64,000 nucleotides of DNA from Cladopsammia gracilis (taxonomy: Eukaryota; Cnidaria; Anthozoa; Scleractinia; Dendrophylliidae), in contig JAJGOT010000089.1 of assembly GCA_022457155.1 (NCBI GenBank), positions 520,001-584,000 on the forward strand. The letters are read 5' to 3'. Position numbers and translations under genes: made by a program. The notes beneath the pieces are model-generated. The model ran no database searches, was not told where the DNA came from, and worked only from the letters and a program-made list of their open reading frames with translations. This document shows, in pieces, positions 34,201-47,500 of the stretch. Each line of letters opens with the position of its first letter. Position 1 is the stretch's first letter.

Positions 34201-37200
34201 TGGCCCTTCAGTGCTTCGACAGTACATTCAGAGCACAATTTTGAAGCCATTTGAAAGCAGTTTGGCCGTGAGGAATACGTGACTGCAATACTTCTGACCA
34301 GTGCGAACAACCTGAACGAAAACACCGTTATTTATGCACGCCTGGCTCGTTTATCTATCGTGAGCTCACTACGGCAACACATCACCTCTGTAGTGTGTGT
34401 AAGCCAACGTGTATGAGGCCCGTCCGGTAATTGAAAGACATCATGAAGTCCGGAAATCCTTAAGTCTCTAGCACCTCTCAAAGGAGTCGTGTTTCTTGTC
34501 CTTCCTTGTGTCTGAGTGCCATTTAGCGCTCAAAGTGAAAAACGGACCTTGGTGGACAAGTATGAGCTGGCGGGAAAGTCTGTAATCACTTTGGATCAGA
34601 AAAGGGGCAGCGTTGAGAGTTGTGGGCCATTTCCCATCCCGTGCTGTGATCGAAATGCCCGATATCCGAAGTGCTTTGAGACTTATAGTATTTTGCAATA
34701 ATTTTCGGGCAGGAACTCCATTTTGGTTTTGTCGTAGGATTTCCCGACATGCTTTGCGACAGTGGCAGATGGGTCCGCTGTGCGTGGTCAGGCACTTGAA
34801 ATACAGCTTTGGTAGCTCGAAGTGAGTTCTTGCTGGCTAGCCAAAAGATGTTTCGCATTTGGATTGAGTCTTTAATGCAACATTAAAATCGATCTAAAAG
34901 GATTTTCAAATCGAGATACGCATTTTGCTGCGTATGTACCTTTAGATAATAAAACTTAGTTTTCGCTGAGCATGTGTTCCTCAGTGGTCTAGTGGTTTGG
35001 CTCCGGGATCTGTGCTCGGACGGCTCCGGGTTCGATTCCCGCTCAGCATCCTTTTTTTTCGAACTGGACATTATGAAAGTGATTTACTTTTTTTTGCGTC
35101 GTCAAAAATCCTTACGTTTAATTTTAAAAAAAATATTGAACTGTGTCAGTGTGAAAACAGAAGCTTACCGCAATATTGCGTTACAATAGGAGCCTTTTTT
35201 TGCATACGGAGTTTTTCAAAAACGTTGGAAAAAAAGAACAAAAAAATTCTGAACAATGTTTTGCAACTAATTTGTAGTTCACATACCAAAAATAGGCAAA
35301 TCTGAGCGAGAAAAAAGAAAAAATTAATAAAAAGTCACATAGGCTGGTTATGCTCTAGGCCCTTCAATTGCACTTGGTACCCTGTGGACACTGTTTTGCC
35401 CAATTAGTATTGGACAACATAAGCTAAAGAGTGATTATCGGTCAATCACTGTTTATTGTACGACTACAACATTACTCCACGAACGTGCAACATTACTCCA
35501 TTCATATAATGGTGAATTATACCTGTTGAAAGCAATGTAAATTGAAGCAAAAGGTCCAATGTTAATGTCTTTGTTATAAGAGCTTGTTGGAATGAAGAAT
35601 CCAGTTGTTTTGGTTTCATGCCTGTAGAAATCATATATTATTCCACAAAAAGTACGAAATAAAAAGATAATAAGATGTTTAAATAACTGTTTCCAAATGG
35701 AGTATTGTTTAAAATGAGGAAAATCCTTTACTTTAGAGATTAACTAAGGGTCCTGTGCTCAGCTTTTAAGTTCTTAATTGACCACAATCCACTGTAATCG
35801 AAATGAAATACCTTTTAAACACCATTTTTTGAGTGCTTTTAGTTGTGGAGTATTGTGGAGTAATGTTTGCAAACAGAAGTCCGGCTCATGTAAAACAGAA
35901 AGGTCATTAACACAGAGTAAATAAATATAACTGCAATAATCGCTTTTATTCGCTTTTGAAGTTTTTTTGGGTTTGCTTGTGTTGTTAGTATATCGTCCAA
36001 AGCTCTATCAAGTAACGCCTAAATGACATTATTTTTCTTTCCACAAATATCACAAGTCGTATCCTCATCTGAAAAGTTCTTCACGTTTTGGATCCACGTT
36101 CATTGTCCATCTACATGATATTTTTTTGTGTATGTGCAGTTTGAAGCATCATTCTGGAAAACTGTTATAAATTGAACTCAGTAATGGGCCTTTATCATGC
36201 CCAGCCATTTTGTATAAAATCAAAAGATAAATGCCGCCAAGCCTCGCAGTGAAAAAGTTGAAAACAAGGTTTGGAGGGCAAAAACAAAGCATTTTATTCT
36301 CCGGGGAGTCAACATGGCCGCCGTCTGATAAGGCCTATAACACATAGTAACTTTAACTTACAACGTAACATCGCTAAAACGCTTTCCTATGTAATAATAA
36401 TTATTTGGCCTTAGGGTGCAATGTATTTCGTGGGTTTCACAGACTTTGTCATGCAACCGGCCCATTACCGTTTGATCATTATTATATACATATTATTTGT
36501 AACAATCCATCAATTTTAACATTTTTACCTCTGACATTGACACCAGAAAGACTTATTAATTATCATTTAGCAGATGATGTCTTAGTCCTATATTGTTAAT
36601 ACTTTTTATTTTATGAGAGTTAAAAGTTCTTTTCAGTTTTCACACAACCAAAGACAAAAGTGTTGGGAAGGTTCCTTCTTTTCCTCACCCCTTCCCCCTC
36701 ATCCTCCCTCTTCAAAGTTGCTGTTTATGCAAATACTTAACTTGCACTTTCTTTTGTATAGACATCTTCAACATTGGATTTGGGGGAGAGGGGGGGGGGG
36801 GGGGGGCTGAAATCCAAAGTAGTGTCATTTTTTAGCGTTTTACAAACCTTCCCAACTAATTACCGACAATCATGCGCAAAGCAGCATGAGTTATAAAAAA
36901 ATAGACTGACGTCATCACATTTTGCAATCATGACTAATTAACAATTAGTATCTTAAGTTTAAAACATAATTATGTGAACTGTCTTAAACTCAGAACTAAT
37001 TAGCCTTTTATGTTTGGTATTCTATTGTAGGTTGCAGAACAAAATATAGATAAAGTTCATGAACACAAAGCATCTGAGCCCGAGTTGATAGTCAATGCCA
37101 CTTCACTCCCAGATGAGATTACAAAGTATGCTAATGAGTTGATAAAGTCCCTTAGATCGAGAGATGAGCTTGTTGAAGAAGAGGAAGAGGAAGAGGAGGA

Positions 37201-38438
37201 GGAGGAGGAAGAGGAGGAGTGGGGGGAGGAAGAGGAGGAAGAGGAGGAGGGGGAGGAAGAGGAGGAAGAGGAGGAGGAGGAGGAAGAAGAGGAGGAAGAA
37301 GAGGAGGAGGAGGAGATGGTGAAGACAGAGGTGGAGGAGGAGAAGGAGAAGGAGGACGAGGACGAGGAGGAGGAGGAGGAGGAGGAGGAGGAGGAGGAGG
37401 AGGAGGAAGAGGAAGAGGAAGAGGAAGAGGAAGAGGAATGCATTTATAATGTCGATTTGTGGGATTTCGCTGGACAGCACCTGTACTATGCTTCTCATCC
37501 CATATTCTTCTCATTACGAGCCATCTATGTCCTGGTGTACAATCTTAGCAAGTCATTAAATGCCACTGCTCAGCCCTGTGCGAGACAAGGAATTCATGAA
37601 GTCTTTTTGGAAAACTCAAATGGTGAAACAAATTTGGAGAATTTGCTCTCATGGCTTGTCACTGTACACTGTATCACCAAAATGAGAGGAGAAACAGTTG
37701 ACAGTACACAAGGAAGGTCAACCTATTTGCGCCCCCCTGTAATCATTGTAGGTACTCATGCTGACAAACCATGTGAAGATATCAAAAGTATGACAACACA
37801 GATACAGAAGAGTATTTCTGGGAAGGAATATGAAAGGCATGTGGTCCGTCCTATTTTTGGCATCGACAACACTGCAGCCCGGTCACAGCCAAAAGAATAT
37901 GGTTCAGGTCAGATGCCAGGTAAAGTCTGATCAGTAAACTTTTTTAATTACTAATACATAATACTGTTGGTATCATACCAATAATAATTGCAAATAATTA
38001 CCAATTACCAATAATTGCCAACTGAAGGTTTAATTAAAACCATTGAAGCAAGTAAAACTGCTTTTAATTGTTAACCAGGGTTTCAAGCTATTAAGAGCTT
38101 CTTGAAGATTCAATGATGATTCAGTGTGTCATCTTTGACTTAATATAGGTTGCCATTTTGCCAGGTTTTGCTTTTTATTTTACAGTCCACCAAAAATAAA
38201 CAATTTAAATAGATAAATTAAATTAAATTAATTAAATAAATAGTGGATCCTCCATTAACAGGACACCCTTTAGACAAGGGGTAGTGCCAGGCCACCTTCA
38301 ATAGAGGTTTTGTTGGTGTTTAAACAAAAATGCATGTATTATTGACTTGGAATGCAGCCGTTAGTCAAGAATATTAATTTAACCCAATGACATCCAATGC
38401 CCTGAGTCCAGACCACCCCCTCCCCCCCCAAAAAAAAC

Positions 38439-38476
<38 letters not shown>

Positions 38477-41400
38477 GATCACACACCAGTATTGCAATAT
38501 TACAAGGTTTTAATGACTTCCCTAATTGTCCTACTGCAGTAAAAAATCTATGATTGAAAATTAAACTGCAACTTGCAGCAACCTTGGACTTATAATGCAT
38601 GTTGAATTGTCACATGTATATTAACGTAATAGCCCGTCACAGTCCAAAATGCAAGTATTTTTTTATTCTGAAATGCAGGCAGAAATTTAAAAATAATTGG
38701 CAATGAAATTATTTCAATCTGGATCTAACTTGAAATAAAACTTTGCAAAAACAAGTTCCATGCATTCTCCTTGAAGAAGGAATGACTGATGGAATACAGT
38801 TACACTGTTTTGGGATAATGGCAGTTGGTACCATCAACGCACAATTATTAAAAGTAATAAGAAAGTGATATCAGGCATGTCCCATAAATTGTCACACGCC
38901 TCTTTGAATTGCATAAAGTCTGAATGGTTTATGATTTTACTTGATTATGCGTTACATACTTCTCCACCTACCACTACATGAACTGCCTCATTTTGAGTAT
39001 GCATTGTAAGCAGATTGGTTGTCCCCTTACTGGAGGTATGAAGTAGCATTCAGGATGCGCAAAGTTTGGTTATAAAATATATGACTAGACTTTGATAAAA
39101 TTAGCATTGTTTACAAACAAGGGCTATTTTAAAACTATTTTGCTGTGCAAATTTAATTTAACAAGCATGCATGCAAATAATTAGCATTGTTTACAAACAA
39201 GGGCTATTTTAAAACTATTTTGCTGTGCAAATTTAATTTAACAAGCATGCATGCAAATAATTATATTATGCATCACTTTGATTGATATTGTAGATTTAAA
39301 TCATTGAGTTCTAGTCAAATTCTGCATTGCTAGTGAAGTCTTGATCATGTACAGTCAACCATGAGTGCTGTTCAGCTAGCCCATGTAAAATGACTACTGG
39401 GATCCCGGCTAGAATCCTGTTGTCTGCTGGGATCCCAATGGGAAATGAATTTCTTGGCGGCATCCCGGCGAGAATCCCTCTGGGAAACCTGACAAGAAAA
39501 AAATCCCGGTTGTGATTTAATAATGCCACCATCCATTACTAATATCTTGGCAAACTCAGCAAGAAACGTTTTAAATCCCAGTAAGATAGAGCTGGTCTTG
39601 ACAGATTCTTTTCAGATATTGAGGTGTTAAGTGCTGCGGTGAAATTAATATTTTGGAAGACAGCGAGACTGCAACGAAATTTTATTTATTTTTTGCCACA
39701 TAGAATAAATATTACAAAAAGAAGAAGATAATCACGCTCTGGCGGAGGTTTTTATTTATTAAAGATAGCAAGATTGTCATGAAACTCTGAGTTTGGAAAA
39801 CTTTGATGAGATGTTAGTCCGAGACTAACATGAAATGCAGCGATTTATGAAAAACGATTTGAAGATTGTTGGGAAAATGAGGCCAGCATGCTGCCGATCT
39901 TTTTCAAAACTTAGAGAATTATATGGAAAACAGTCTGTAATAAAGCATTATAATAATTTGCATAAAGAACAATATTTCCAAAATGCCCTAACATACATGT
40001 ATTATTCTGAAACAGCCAGCAGTTTAAAAAATAATGATTGCAAAGTAAAGGGCAATTATTACTTTAATGGCTGGCTCTTTTAATATATGTGAGGGCATTT
40101 TGGAAATATTTTCATTGGTTTATGCAAATTATTTGCTTAAATATTACTGTTTAGCCTATCATGCCCTAAAAATTGATTTTTGCTTTACTCGAAAACCGTC
40201 TTTTCTCAGAGAAAATAATTAAACTGCCTGGCTCTTTGTTTTAACACATACTCCAGCCTTGACGATCATCAGAAAGTGATGTAAACATTCCCTTTTACCC
40301 CTATTCCTCTTAATGCTTAACTTTGTGTTTTGGTTTACAGTGATCTTGCCTACAGATGTTCCGAAAAATTGTACAAATGCACACAAGTTATGTTAGGGGC
40401 GGACCATTAGAAATCTTGGGAGGGGGGGTGACAATTACCAAAAAAAAAATCCTGCAAAGGAAAATTGTCTCAAAAAAAATTCCTGCAAGCAGTTGACCAT
40501 AAAAAAATAAAATCCTGCAAGCTAACCGGCTATATATACATATATTTCTTTATTTATTTCTTTATTTATTTATTTTAAACTGCCTCAAAGGTCTATCTGG
40601 TACATATACCGATATCTTAATTTAGTATACATGTATACTGAAACAGTGGATAGCATTGTTGGCGCGCTCGGATTGGCTACTGAAACTCGGAATATTCACC
40701 TCCCAGCAATTTGCGCGCGAAAATTGTAATCGTTAATTGACAGGAATAAATGAGTTAAAAAGCATCATTTTCGTTATATTATGTCACTGTTTCAGTATAT
40801 ATATCCACCACTACCCGGCACCCCCACTTCGGTGAATAGTTGTTAAATAACCAAAACCTTGTTTATGTACATATTTGAAAACACTGTAAACATCATGAAA
40901 TATGTAACCTGCTCTACAGATTGTCCAACCGTCCCGATTTCGTCGAGATTACCCCGATTTTGCTTGAAAATCCCGAATCCCGACCAATATGTGATCGGGA
41001 TAGGAAAAATCCCGATTTTGACATTCGGTTCTGTCATTTTCGTCAAATTCTCGTAATACTTACTATACAAAAAGACGAAATTGCGTATACTTAACTCTGA
41101 TATCCAGATAAACTAAAGAAACAGCAAGAAATATAAAATGAAATCGAGTACTTGTATGTGAAGCCACACAAAGAGACGCAAAGCGACGAGAAGCCACATC
41201 AATTCGCCAAACATTTTTGACAGAAATTGTTGTCTCAGAACACTAGAAATGGAGTTTCAGAGCATCAAGATTTCAAAATTTTCTGGTGGGGCATGCCCCC
41301 ACACCCCCCTAGCGGCTCGCGCCTTCGGCGCTCGACCACTCCATCTCAATTCTTATTTCTCCACATATTTTATGCAACGGTTCGACAGTCTGACTTGAAT

Positions 41401-44400
41401 CTACTCTCCAGCGTTTAATACAAAAAATGAATTGGGCCAAGTATAAAAAAAATTGGAGCTTGCACGCATTTATAAAGAAAATCTGAGAAAAAAAAAAACC
41501 TGCAGGCTTGCACCTCCCCCCAAAAAAAATCCTGCAGGAAACTCAGGCCGAAAAAAAAATTCATACACTGAAAATTTTTTGACCCCCCTCCCAGGATTTC
41601 TAATGGTCCACCCCTTACATACATACAGTACGCATACTCACATACACACATGCATAGTAATTTTTTATCACATGCATACATACAAATATACATACAAACA
41701 TACATACAAACATACATGCTTTATTGTTCCCCTAGGGGTTTTTCAACAATAAATTAGAATTTTAAAAATGTATATAAAAAAAGTATGCAATAAAAATATC
41801 CCGCTGAATTTTCAAATTTTCTTACAAGACAAGATGTATACTCCACTTCATCAACATCAGCTGCAACAGGTGGATCCAGCGACTGTGTACGGGGCTCGTG
41901 AATTGAGTTGGAAATGTGACAAGTGCAGTAGAGGCAGCGATGTAACCACATATCCCTATCACTGCAATCCCTGCTCCTTTGACCTGTGCCATTTATGTGC
42001 ACTCGAAGGTAAGATTTAATGCAACCAATAAAACAATGATTTAAATTTAGTGTCAACTGATTTAATTAAGTACAATGGCCACTGCAACAACATTTAGAAT
42101 CTGGTGGGGACAAACTTAGGACCATAATTTGTTGCCCATAATAGATCTATCAAGAGTCTGTAAAAGCAGGTCAGGTCGGAGTTATGTATTTTCAGTAAAA
42201 TTAATTTTATTCACCTGAACTTGAACTCCTGTCTGTCAGAACAGTGTGTCCATTATATGAAGTTGTCCACTTGGCAGGGCATGGCTGTATTGCAATTAAT
42301 ATCAATATTGTTATCTTTTGAAACACAAAAAGAACAGCGAAATCCAAGCACTGAAATTCAAGCACTGCAGGACAAAATCATGGAAGTGTTGAGACAGGAG
42401 CCATACATGGGGAAGAAGATACCTGTGAGGTAACTTAATTAACAATTAATATATTAGTTCTCATGAACTACAGTAAAACAGTAAGTTAGAAGGTAAATAA
42501 TATACCAGCTGTTATGCACTTGCAGTCAGAGCCCACAGGGTTTCTGATTTCAGATTATTCATCCCATTGACGACCGGGCTATTTTTCAATTTTAGCAATT
42601 CTCAAAAACACTTTTAAGCAAAAAAGCGTAATACATTTAGAGTGCAAAAAAGCTCCAAGAAAGAACTTTTTCTCGGTGTAGAATAACTAACATGACTAAT
42701 TTCCCAATAAAATTAACCAGTTGCGTATCGAAAATTGCCCAAGAAACTGATTGGAAATCAAAATTGCAAAAAAATACACAGACATCTTTGCGCAAGGCGA
42801 CGCGAGTGAAGTTAGAACTGTAAATTCCAAGTCTTGTTTTGTGTACATAAAATTGCTTTTCAACTAGTCTGCAAACAGGCATGACCCCGCCGTCCGACCG
42901 GACGCCTGTCCGCAGGCTACTTTTCAACCTACGTAATGAATACAGAACAAACAAATTAAAAAGGACAACGAAATCTTGTTTTGAAAAATTGTATTAAAAT
43001 ATCTGTTAGTTTATCTTTAAAAGCAAAACGCGTACCATTAGCGCATCGAGGAGAGCAGTACGAAGCTCTTACAAGGTCTTCCCTGATTTGCTGAGAAAAC
43101 AATAGAACAAACAACACAACAATGGACCCTAACCCTGAAAACAATAGAGCTGCGTGATACCGACAGGTCCAATGAAGTTAAAAGGTGCGTGGTCGAGGAA
43201 CCATCCAGTACGCAAGGAAAATTGGCTATTTATAAGCACATGGCAAAATTCAAGATGTCAATCCGCCTGAATTTGGCCACGTTTTATAAACATTTCTCAA
43301 AAACTAACAAAAACACAGAAAAAGTCAATCACAAATTGATATCAACATAAATTCCCATCGAAAAATGTTAATTCTTTTACCGTAATGTTCCTCGGCTGCT
43401 TGAAAATTCTTTACTAACATACTCCCCTTCTTCGATTCTGATTTCCGAATAAGAAACATCGCCCCGCATTGATATAAACATCATGAAGTTTCTGGAAGCA
43501 AGATTTCATCGCTTGAAGCTCTTCTTTTTCCACTGTAGCAGCTTCTGAGTATTCTTTAAAGTGTTTTCTTTCCATTTTGGATCTTTTAAATGTGTGTTAT
43601 TACTCCGACAATACGGAAGTATGGTTTTGAAAACCAAGCACATGCCGAGCGCGGCAGCCATTTTGGTAGAATTTGATATTATCTAGTAACAAGATATAGA
43701 CGGCAAGACTGATCCTAACAGCAAGAAAAAAACGATAAGAAACAAAAAAAGAATTGCCAGATATTTCGGTTTGACAAACAAACCTTCTTTGGGGGCAGAA
43801 AAACAAAAAAATGAGTAAATATGTACGTTACATTAGGCCATTAAATATAAAAGTTTAAAAACATGAAATCCATGATTATGATAGGTCAAGAGCGTGTCAG
43901 ATTATAAGTGTCACGAATGAAGCTCATCGCGTCTGTTTATCCCGTATGACTCCAGTGGCTTTGCCTTGTCAATAAGGTGTGCCTCACGAGCTTTTCGAAC
44001 AGAGTCCCGGCTATTATGTATAAGTTCCAAAGGAATGAGCTGGATGTCGTTGATTGAATGTTCAGGCAGGTTGAGGTGTTGTAAGACAGGGGTCAGATTC
44101 TTCAAACTGCCTGAACATTCAATCATGATCAACGACATCCAGCTCATTCCTTTGGAACTTACACATAATATTATTACTGTTTTTATTATTATATTATTAT
44201 ATGTCCCGCTAAGCAAATGCCATGTCTGAACTGAAGGATCTAGTCTGTTTACACATTTTAATTTTGTATTTTTAAATAATTAGAAATATTATTACTGTTT
44301 TTATTATTATATTATTATATGTAATAATTATTGTTTTATACATTTATTATTACATTATTACCTTGAATCTTTATTGTTATGTATAAAATTTTTAGCATGT

Positions 44401-44468
44401 AAATAATCATGTAAATTTAGCTGCATGTGATTTTAAATAAACTATCTATCTATCTATCTATCTATCTA

Positions 44469-44509
<41 letters not shown>

Positions 44510-47500
44510 TTACTATAATTTTATATATATTTTTAAAATTGTAATTCATTGTTAAAAAAACCCTAGTTGGGGGGGGGGGGGGGGAGGGGTGGGCGGACAA
44601 TAAAGCATATCTGTATGTATGTATGTATTCTGAATGGAAGTCATCTTAAAAGTTAATCTTAGTATTTCTGTCACTGGGGCAGTGAGTGAATAGAATTATG
44701 TGGTACACATAAGTACTATCCTGATAAAAATACAGTATAAGCAAAACTTAATTGTTGATCAATTTGTTATTAAGGGGCCGGGGTTGACATGCTTCAGTTA
44801 TCCTGTAGGTGGATACATTTCGAAAAGATTGTTGATGCTTTGGCAGTGGAAAACATTCATCACATTGACATAAAGCAACTTCAAACCTACGCCAAGAAAT
44901 TCTGCTTTATAGTTGACGAGGAAGAGTTTAAAACGATGGTGAATTTCTATCATGACCTGGGGATAATTATTACGCACGGCACCACAGTCGTTCTGAAGGC
45001 CCAGTGGCTGATAGATTTGTTCAGGCAGCTGATCACTATTCCACATTTTGATAACATGGTAAGAAATACTAAATAAAATTAATATAAAAATTGTGTTTCC
45101 TGGATAGGGGTTGACACATAATTATGCCAGTATAATTTCAAGTATAATATAATAGTATTATATAATAATAGTAGGAGTATTGAACATAACACCGGACAAC
45201 CTCGTTCCCAGGGTCTCTCTTCTTCCCGCCCCCTTCTCTCTCGCTTTTGGGGGCGGGAAGAAGAGAGACCCTGGGAACGAGGTTGAATACCGGACGGCAA
45301 AATAGTGCTATTTTGTGACGTTATGGTTATTTTTTATATTAAAGGTAACTTCTGTCCATCTTTGAACAAAAACTGCAAAATTTAAAGTTTTAGGTTGTTG
45401 TTGTAAATATTTAGCAGTGTAGGTTTGTGCGTGGGGCCTGGTTACCCTTGTTATGCAAGGCTCCTAAAGCCTTTGGTTCACAGGGGGAGGGGTGTGGGTA
45501 GACAATAATTTGTGGCGTAATCACAATCAAATTAGCTACAGTTGAGTGTAATTTGTAGCATAATAGTTTGTTTTGGAGGGTGGCATTAAAGAATGTCCTA
45601 ATTATTTTTAGGAGCATAACGGTCAATCCCTACCGGTATTCCTGGAGGACTCTTCGCTACAGTGATATTACAAATCCACTGACACACACTTCTTTTATTG
45701 GTACCCTCCCCTAAGGGAGACACCTTTTTCCCCTCCTCTGTACAGGATATAACCCCTTTCATGTGTGTGCCGTTAAAATAAGGTTTAGATTGTTTTTTCT
45801 ATTTTGGGTTTGAAACGGCAACTATTCAGCAACCTTTAGGTAAGGTCTCAAATGGAGTAAGGGACTTTAAGCTTTTGAGGTACATGTAAGTGCAACCCAC
45901 CCAATGAATTGAGCTGGCTCCTCCATCTCGTTGTATTAATTATTACATCTTCCCCAGGTCAATCAAGTGTTCTTGACTAATTTTATCAGTGGAGGATCCA
46001 GGGGGAGGGTCCCCCCCTCCCATCAGACCTGTGGTTTTCATTTTACTGCTTGTTTGACACAGAAATTCTTGCATTGACAGGATCGCATATCACTATTCAA
46101 CTCGTTGATTATTTTTTTTCAATGAAGCGCGTGTTGCATTTTGCCACTGAACTAAACTGCGACTGGGGGGGAGTGTTTTCGAAATCCAAGTATGGACCTC
46201 CCCAATAAAAAATTCCTGGATCTGCCTCTGTTTATACAGATTTAAAAACTGTAATTGTAACTTTTAACTTGATGACCCATGGCGTTTCTTTCTCTTTCAC
46301 TTTGGAAAGGCTGTTTCACATAACAATATGCATATTTCCATTTTAAACCTCAGTTTTTCCTCAAGTTTTATGTAAAGAACTGAAATATTAAAATAAAAAT
46401 ACTGCAAAAATGTAAGGAATAATTCTTGAATGTTTTCTTTGTGGGTTCCATGCGGCAGACCTGATTTTACACAGTTTTTAAATTTCTGGTAAGCTGTTTT
46501 GCGCTGCAGTTTTATGAGTAATCAACTGATACATGTAACAGTGGGTGCCAAGTGCAGCCGAAAACCCTTTTGGATCCAGTTGAAAATAAATTGACATGGT
46601 CTCAGTATAATTAGACTGATTCTCAGATGGTCCCTCGGAGGATCGGTGGCCGGATGAGAGTGAGCAGCCTCAGACACTCTGAGAAATAAGGCTATCGGAT
46701 AATCAATTGTTATCATATTTTTATCAGGATCCCATAGTCGCCAACCACTGGGAGGAAGTTCAGGAAAGTGGTGTCCTCAGCATGAAACTGGTTGATCATG
46801 TGTTTGAAAAATTCAGTCTGCAAGGTGTTGTCAGGGATGATATTTTGAACATGATGGAGCAGTTTGGTTTGATTGCAAAATTTTCACCCTCTACAACTGA
46901 TGTAAAGTATTTTGTACCAGCACAGGTTAAAGCACCACCTGATTTTGTTTGTGCCGTGAAGCCCTCAAGCGCAGATCCTTGCCCATTGTACGTCTGCTTC
47001 TTCGGTGGGTTTGTCCCCCATGGCCTTTTTACACAACTTGTCTCTCATTTTATTCGTTGGTGTTCTGAAGCTGGACCAACTCAACCCCCTACACTGTACC
47101 GAAATGGAGCATGGTTCGTTATTGGGAGGCAAGTTTTCCATAATTTTTTTCTTACCTGCAAGAAGCGATTCATCAAGGTTGTCCTGCAGCAAATAAGTCA
47201 AAGTCAGGGGGACAAATCAACTGATGATGAAGTAGCAGTACAGGTGCGGGAATTTGTGGATAAAACTTTGCAATCTTTGTCGCGAGATCTTCCCTACCTG
47301 AGCGGGTTGCAATACAAGTTCCATGTTGAATGTCCATATTGTGATCTGGAAAGTAAAAAATGCACAAACCACAGTGAAGTGTCATGTGCTCACGAGGACT
47401 GCCTACATCTCCTCGAGATAACAGAAGATAATCGACTAATTTGCAAAAAGAAACCTTTCAAAGAAGTACGCAGAGTTGATGGACTGGAGAAATGGTTTTC

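Larger units (their letters stand above)
28972..37030 (+). other. Intron 2 of the ROCO gene (8.1 kb)
   Basis: Contains the 29067-31368 element with its nested SINE and MITEs, the second direct-repeat copy, the right gtttaaacg repeat, and the 34028-35369 foldback. 32825-34020 and 35370-37020 show nothing recognised besides a G run near 36790-36806. Confidence 0.75.
37920..41828 (+). other. Intron 3 of the ROCO gene
   Basis: Contains an (AAT)n tract, an 80-bp tandem duplication, a palindromic MITE and a Harbinger-like element. A possible short exon at ~40341 was considered and not accepted. Confidence 0.7.

Noticed and set aside
34965..35048. Functional tRNA
   Set aside because: The acceptor-like stem is perfect but the D-arm and anticodon stem do not fold; it lies inside a foldback element.
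37057..37514. Minus-strand poly-Ser, poly-Leu and poly-Pro ORFs and a plus-strand Gly/Arg ORF
   Set aside because: They are other frames of the GAG/GAA repeat that encodes poly-Glu in exon 3.
40341..40392. Possible small exon (VILPTDVPKNCTNAHKL) after ggtttacag
   Set aside because: The acceptor looks fair and the phase could fit, but there is no clear donor and the sequence abuts a transposon. Exons 3 and 4 join without it.
41415..41717. MYVCMYVCM-type ORF
   Set aside because: Translation of catacatacata-like simple sequence beside the Harbinger-like element.
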